A DNA stretch of 64,000 bases from Photorhabdus luminescens subsp. luminescens (GTDB lineage: Bacteria > Pseudomonadota > Gammaproteobacteria > Enterobacterales > Enterobacteriaceae): positions 24,893-88,892 of the forward strand of contig NZ_JXSK01000014.1 of the NCBI RefSeq assembly GCF_001083805.1, written 5' to 3'. Within the stretch, counting starts at the first letter, position 1. Each line of letters opens with the position of its first letter. Positions 59,555-64,000 of the stretch are shown here, in pieces. The position numbers and the translations under genes were made by a program. The notes beneath the pieces were generated by a model that saw only the letters and a list, made by a program, of their open reading frames with translations, was not told the DNA's origin and made no database searches.

Positions 59555-61480
59555 ATGATTGTTTTCTCTTCATTACAAATTCGTCGCGGAACCCGTGTTT
59601 TGCTGGATAATGCCAGCGCCACTATTAATCCCGGACAGAAAGTGGGTCTGGTAGGGAAAAACGGCTGTGGCAAATCTACCCTACTTGCATTATTAAAAAA
59701 TGAACTTCAGGCTGAAGCAGGAACGTTCACGTTTCCCAGTAACTGGGCACTATCCTGGGTAAATCAAGAAACGCCGGCCTTGGAAATACCTGCTCTGGAG
59801 TATGTGATTGATGGTGATCGTGAATTCCGCCAACTGGAGCAACAACTACGGATAGCCAATGAAAAAAATGACGGTAATCTGATCGCTCACCTACATAGTC
59901 AACTGGACACGGTTCAAGCCTGGACCATCCGTTCAAGAGCATCAAGTCTGCTGCACGGCTTAGGTTTCTCTCAAGAGCAACTTGATCAACCTGTACGTGC
60001 ATTTTCCGGTGGATGGCGCATGCGCCTCAATCTAGCTCAAGCACTACTCTGCCGTTCTGATTTGCTGTTGCTTGACGAACCGACTAACCATCTTGATCTG
60101 GATGCAGTTATCTGGTTGGAAAAATGGCTGAAAAGCTACCCCGGAACATTAATCCTTATCTCCCATGATCGGGATTTTCTCGACCCGATTGCTGATAAGA
60201 TCCTCCATATAGAGCAACAATCTCTGTTTGAGTACAGCGGCAACTATTCATCTTTCGAACGCCAACGCGTAACCAAACTGGCGCAACAACAGGCCCTTTA
60301 TAAAAGCCAGCAAGAGAAAGTAGCCCATCTGCAAAGTTATATTGACCGTTTCCGGGCCAAGGCCAGCAAAGCCAAACAGGCTCAGAGCCGCATCAAGATG
60401 TTAGAGCGGATGGAGCTGATCGCCCCTGCCCACGTTGATAACCCATTTCATTTCAGTTTCCGTAAACCGGAGAGTCTGCCAAACCCACTCTTGAAAATGG
60501 AAAAGGTCAGCGCAGGCTATGGCGAACGAACTGTTTTAAATTCCATCAAACTGAATCTGGTTCCCGGCTCCCGCATTGGTTTGCTTGGTCGTAATGGCGC
60601 AGGTAAATCTACGTTGATTAAATTGCTGGCTGGTGAACTGCAATCTCAGAGTGGAGAAGTCGAATTAGCTAAAGGGATCAAACTGGGGTATTTCGCTCAA
60701 CATCAACTGGAATATTTGCGTGCGGATGAATCGCCATTACAGCATCTAGTCCGTATTGCGCCACAGGAAACAGAGCAGCAACTTAGGGATTATCTGGGTG
60801 GCTTTGGTTTCAAAGGCGATCAAGTGACTGACCCGAGTGGGCGCTTTTCCGGGGGAGAAAAAGCACGTTTAGTTTTGGCTCTGATGGTCTGGCAACGTCC
60901 TAACCTTCTGTTACTTGACGAACCAACGAACCATCTCGACCTGGATATGCGTCAGGCACTGACAGAAGCTTTGATCGACTTTGACGGTGCATTGGTTGTG
61001 GTTTCCCACGATCGGCATCTATTACGTTCAACAACAGATGAGTTGTATCTGGTTCATGATGGCCGGGTAGAATCATTCAATGGCGATTTAGAAGATTATC
61101 AACAATGGCTGACAGATCAACAACGTCAACAAAATCAGCAAATACGTGAAAACAACGATAAGGAAAAAGAGACATCTAGCCAAAGCGCTCAGGAAAGAAA
61201 AGATCAAAAACGGCGTCAAGCTGACTTCCGTAACCAAACGCAACCACTACGCAAACAGCTTGCTGATCTGGAAAAACAGATGGAGAAACTGGGTAACGAG
61301 CTGGTCGCACTAGAAAATCAACTTTCAGACAGCGCTATCTATGATAACAACCGTAAAACCGAATTGACTGAATACCTGCAAAAACAAAATCAGACCAAAT
61401 CAAAACTGGAAGAAATTGAATTAGCATGGATGGAAATTCAGGAGCAACTTGAAAAAATGACGCAAACGTTTGAAGGATAA
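59555..61480 (+). CDS. yheS: YheS, ABC-F family ATPase acting on ribosomes
   Basis: 641 residues (E. coli 637). Two ABC domains: the first with GKNGCGKST (about 33-41), FSGGWRMRL and LLLLDEPTNHLDLDA; the second with GRNGAGKST, FSGGEKARL and LLLLDEPTNHLDLDM. A charged linker lies between them and a coiled-coil tail at the end. There are no membrane segments. ABC-F proteins bind the ribosomal E site and rescue stalled translation. Confidence 0.96.
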   Translation: MIVFSSLQIRRGTRVLLDNASATINPGQKVGLVGKNGCGKSTLLALLKNELQAEAGTFTFPSNWALSWVNQETPALEIPALEYVIDGDREFRQLEQQLRIANEKNDGNLIAHLHSQLDTVQAWTIRSRASSLLHGLGFSQEQLDQPVRAFSGGWRMRLNLAQALLCRSDLLLLDEPTNHLDLDAVIWLEKWLKSYPGTLILISHDRDFLDPIADKILHIEQQSLFEYSGNYSSFERQRVTKLAQQQALYKSQQEKVAHLQSYIDRFRAKASKAKQAQSRIKMLERMELIAPAHVDNPFHFSFRKPESLPNPLLKMEKVSAGYGERTVLNSIKLNLVPGSRIGLLGRNGAGKSTLIKLLAGELQSQSGEVELAKGIKLGYFAQHQLEYLRADESPLQHLVRIAPQETEQQLRDYLGGFGFKGDQVTDPSGRFSGGEKARLVLALMVWQRPNLLLLDEPTNHLDLDMRQALTEALIDFDGALVVVSHDRHLLRSTTDELYLVHDGRVESFNGDLEDYQQWLTDQQRQQNQQIRENNDKEKETSSQSAQERKDQKRRQADFRNQTQPLRKQLADLEKQMEKLGNELVALENQLSDSAIYDNNRKTELTEYLQKQNQTKSKLEEIELAWMEIQEQLEKMTQTFEG

Positions 61481-61510
61481 ATGATTTCATAAATTATCAT
61501 TCAATAAGAA

Positions 61511-61540
61511 AATAAAGCGGATAAAACAATCCGCTTTATT
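61511..61540 (+). terminator. yheS terminator
   Basis: Perfect 12-bp stem AATAAAGCGGAT/ATCCGCTTTATT with a 6-base loop, 30 bases after the yheS stop. Confidence 0.8.
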
Positions 61541-61680
61541 TTCAATAATATCCATATAGGTTCATTGCTGGAAAAACTCATTCCACACTATGAAAAAATA
61601 AGGTCAGATAAAATAGTCTCTTTCTCTTTGAAATGAATAAGAAGCAATTTCACCATATAAATAACCCCTGCTTTCTTCAT

Positions 61681-62571
61681 TCACATACTATCAATAAATG
61701 AAGAGAATAATTCTGCTTCACTTATCAATCCATACTCAATAGCTGGGCTGCATAAAATACCAAAATCGACTTCCATATCGGTTTTCAACACATCTAATAA
61801 ATCCAGATATTGTGATGGAATTGAACGAATAATTTTTTCCGGAACTAAAGAAAAACCATTGCGTTTAATTATCAGTTCAATCATTACCATAATATCATTC
61901 GTTTTTAACATTAAATTCATATTATTATCATAAATAGAAAATGCGTTAATGCCATCAGTAAAATCAATGGGTATATCATCCTCATCCATGCCAATAAGCT
62001 GATATAACGATGCCATTTCAGCGCTTAATTCTGTCAAACTCCGCAGCCAATCACTGCCTTTTTTAAAAAGATAAACCAGTTTTTCAGTAAAAATCTTTCT
62101 AGGCATAAGTGATGAAGTTAATGGCAGCGGAACAATGGCGATATGTAATAAACCAGAGTTTAATAGATTCATTTGCTGCTCGAATGTCAGACCGGTAATG
62201 AGGACAAACACGACTTTTTCCTTCCTATCTAGAAAAATCCGCTCTTCCACTTTTCCAGAATCATAAATAGGAAAACAAGAGCTAACATAAAGGTAATGTG
62301 GCGAATCATCTTGCAAATCATGATTAACCTGAATCTGAAACTGCTCAAAATGACCCAGTAATTTCTGAGCATTCTCAAAAGTTTTTTGTCCAAAATCAGT
62401 TAATCTGGTGCCACCTCGTCCTCTGGAAAACAAAAGCGCCCCGAATTCCTCTTCCAGTGCATTAATTTTCTTAGTCAGCGCAGGTTGTGAGATATGTAGT
62501 ATTTGCGAAGCCTTGTGGTAATTAAGTGTTTCGGCTAATACGATAAAAGCTTTGATATTACGTATATCCAT
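61681..62571 (-). CDS. LysR-family transcriptional regulator
   Basis: 296 residues. The N-terminal helix-turn-helix (MDIRNIKAFIVLAETLNYHKASQILHISQPALTKKI split over the first 36 residues) is followed by the effector-binding region, with the usual FERG-like turn here reading LLFSRGRGGTRLT. The regulated genes and ligand are unknown; it may act on the tandem membrane-protein genes upstream, which are read in the same direction. AT-rich compared with yheS. Confidence 0.88.
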   Translation of the reverse strand: MDIRNIKAFIVLAETLNYHKASQILHISQPALTKKINALEEEFGALLFSRGRGGTRLTDFGQKTFENAQKLLGHFEQFQIQVNHDLQDDSPHYLYVSSCFPIYDSGKVEERIFLDRKEKVVFVLITGLTFEQQMNLLNSGLLHIAIVPLPLTSSLMPRKIFTEKLVYLFKKGSDWLRSLTELSAEMASLYQLIGMDEDDIPIDFTDGINAFSIYDNNMNLMLKTNDIMVMIELIIKRNGFSLVPEKIIRSIPSQYLDLLDVLKTDMEVDFGILCSPAIEYGLISEAELFSSFIDSM

Positions 62572-62968
62572 ATCTCCACCATTTAGGTTTATCTTTCATA
62601 CGTTATTATTTCAATAACAACCAAACAATTTATACTTAACTTAAATTAGTTAAACAGAGATTAAACAACAATTATAAGATGATCAATTAATTTATTATAA
62701 AAATGTTGATATAATTTATTTTTACCATAATTCCTTTCCGCTCTCTAAGATAAATTATTAAATAATTCATTTAAATTAAATGCGTTAAAAGATAATAAAT
62801 TTCCCGATTTTTAGGTGTTTTCCCTACGGTAACTCCTATGCATTCTACGGCATGTATTTTCGACTATATAGGATAGAGAAATATAGCTATTAATCTTAAT
62901 TTTTAAATCAAAATGAGGACGACTATACTAGATTGATCTTTCTCCTTCATCTGCTAATAAGACCAATA
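62572..62968. other. AT-rich gap between the LysR gene and the tandem repeats
   Basis: About 400 bases with no gene seen on either strand. It includes the upstream region of the LysR gene. Confidence 0.45.
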
Positions 62969-63363
62969 TTAATCACATAATTTAATATCTTTTACATAGG
63001 TATTAGGCGACATCCAGGATATTCTTGGACATACTAAATAGTTTTCACTTTTTAATTTATAGTGCACATACAAAGATGTAGGAAAACTTAAAAAAAATGA
63101 AATAATGGCTATCGTCCCAAAACAGTTAACAAAACCATCATGATGCTTTGGAGAACGACCAGTTATACTGACAAAAATAACTGCAACCATATAATATAAA
63201 ACCAAAGGAGAAGAAAAAAATATTATAACAACACCACCTGAGAATGTTATTTGTTCATCCATTTCAATTAAAGAAATTATATTTTCCCTGTCAAAAAGAA
63301 AGTGAATAACGCTAAAAGAAAAATAGCAATAGCGCCTATGATATGTATAATCTTTTTTCCCAT
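62969..63363 (-). pseudogene. Tandem small membrane protein gene (DUF1240-like), unit A, frameshifted
   Basis: Compared with unit B, one base is missing near 63284-63289 (TTTTCCCTG here, TTTTCTCCTG in B). This splits the MGKKIIHIIGAIA start (63363) from the 97-codon remainder (62969-63262, MDEQITFSGG onward). Restored, the product would be about 131 residues with four membrane segments and the ending CPRISWMSPNTYVKDIKLCD. I recall similar multi-copy DUF1240 proteins in Photorhabdus and Yersinia; the family name is tentative. Confidence 0.72.
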
Positions 63364-63388
63364 AATGTCCCCAGTTATAAAGAAATTA

Positions 63389-63783
63389 TCAATCACATAG
63401 TTTAATATCTTTCACATAAGTATTTGGCGACATCCAGGATATTCTTGGACACACCAAATAACCATCACTTTTTAACTTATAATTCACATATAAAGACGTC
63501 GGAAAACTTAAAACAATTGAAATAATAGCTATCGAAAAAAAATATTTAACAAAATTATCATGATGCTTTGGATAATGACCAGTCACAGTAACAAAAACAA
63601 TAAAAAATGTAGCATAAGAGATCAAAGGAAAGAAAAAAATATTATAAAAACACCACCTGAGAATGTTATTTTTTCATCCATTTCAATTAAAGAAATTATA
63701 TTTTCTCCTGTCAAGAAGAAAGTGAATAACGCTAAAAGAAAAATAGCAATAGCGCCTATGATATGTATAATCTTTTTTCCCAT
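63389..63783 (-). pseudogene. Tandem small membrane protein gene (DUF1240-like), unit B, frameshifted
   Basis: Starts at 63783 (MGKKIIHIIGAIAIFLLALF), reads through MDEKITFSGGVFIIFFSF and stops early. One base is missing near 63625-63632 relative to unit A (CTTTCC here, CTTCTCC in A), and the rest continues in another frame at 63389-63625 (MISYATFF to IKLCD). The damage is at a different place from unit A. The unit period is 420 bases. Confidence 0.75.
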
Positions 63784-63808
63784 AATGTCCCCAATTATAA
63801 AGAAATTA

Positions 63809-64000
63809 TCAATCACATAGTTTAATATCTTTCACATAAGTATTTGGCGACATCCAGGATATTCTTGGACACACCAAATAGCCATCACTTTTTAACTTAT
63901 AATTCACATATAAAGATGTAGGGAAACCTAAAAAAAATGAAACAATAGCTATCATCCCAAAATATTTGTTAAAACCATCATGATGTTTAGGATAACGGCC
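63809..64000 (-). CDS. Tandem small membrane protein gene (DUF1240-like), unit C, C-terminal part; runs off the window end
   Basis: Open on the minus strand from base 64000 to the TGA at 63809-63811. It reads GRYPKHHDGFNKYFGMIAIV and ends SPNTYVKDIKLCD, like units A and B. No frameshift is seen in the visible 63 codons; the start lies outside the window. Confidence 0.75.
   Translation of the reverse strand, partial: GRYPKHHDGFNKYFGMIAIVSFFLGFPTSLYVNYKLKSDGYLVCPRISWMSPNTYVKDIKLCD

Noticed and set aside
62969..64000. Treating the 420-bp tandem units as a CRISPR or satellite array
   Set aside because: The repeats are coding-length and translate into the same membrane protein; there are no short repeats with unique spacers.

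Overview
The window is a gammaproteobacterial chromosome segment, most likely from Photorhabdus (or its sister genus Xenorhabdus). The housekeeping proteins read as close relatives of Escherichia coli proteins (MalT, MalPQ, MalEFGK, RpoBC, ribosomal proteins, TusBCD, FkpA, SlyD, KefB/KefG, YheS). Base composition is lower in GC than E. coli, ERIC-type repeats are scattered between genes, and the accessory genes (VgrG island, tandem small membrane proteins, vapBC) suit that group. The genus call is an inference from recall; no search was run.

Layout. 1-2.5 kb: a truncated class III aminotransferase gene and a Bcr/CflA-type drug exporter. 2.5-10.2 kb: malT divergent from malPQ. 10.2-12.0 kb: a long A-rich stretch without a convincing gene, holding one ERIC element. 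12.0-17.5 kb: a type VI secretion payload island on the minus strand, in the order vgrG, VRR-NUC-like nuclease effector, DUF3396-type immunity gene, deleted second immunity copy, PAAR gene. 18.1-20.1 kb: an LtaS-like membrane sulfatase/phosphotransferase. 20.2-27.9 kb: malGFE divergent from malK-lamB-malM around a control region with MalT boxes and CRP sites. 28.0-34.3 kb: a strikingly AT-rich seven-gene minus-strand cluster (GT4 glycosyltransferase, PIG-L deacetylase, RyR-like protein, nucleotidyltransferase, cysteine-desulfurase-like PLP enzyme, HIT-like protein, unrecognised protein). 34.9-35.7 kb: a VapBC-type toxin-antitoxin pair and an IS110-family transposase scrap. 35.7-52.7 kb: on the minus strand, rpsL-rpsG-fusA-tuf followed directly by secE-nusG-rplKAJL-rpoBC. 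52.7-61.5 kb: tusBCD, yheO, fkpA, slyX, slyD, yheV, kefB, kefG, yheS. 61.7-64.0 kb: a LysR regulator and three tandem 420-bp units encoding a small membrane protein, two of them frameshifted.

How parts work together. MalT activates the malPQ and malEFG/malK-lamB-malM operons. LamB and MalEFGK2 import maltodextrins, MalQ and MalP process them, and MalM is periplasmic. In E. coli these mal operons lie in two distant places; here they sit within about 25 kb, separated by the VgrG island and the LtaS-like gene. The E. coli str operon and the rif/secE region are likewise far apart, but here they are fused at one tuf gene with no tRNA genes between, consistent with recombination between two tuf copies.

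The best candidate for an undescribed system is the 28.0-34.3 kb cluster. It combines glycosyl transfer, N-deacetylation, nucleotidyl transfer, HIT-type nucleotide chemistry and a desulfurase-like enzyme, and has no membrane or transport genes. It resembles in logic, but is not, a mycothiol/bacillithiol-type pathway. No RNA genes or CRISPR arrays were seen.
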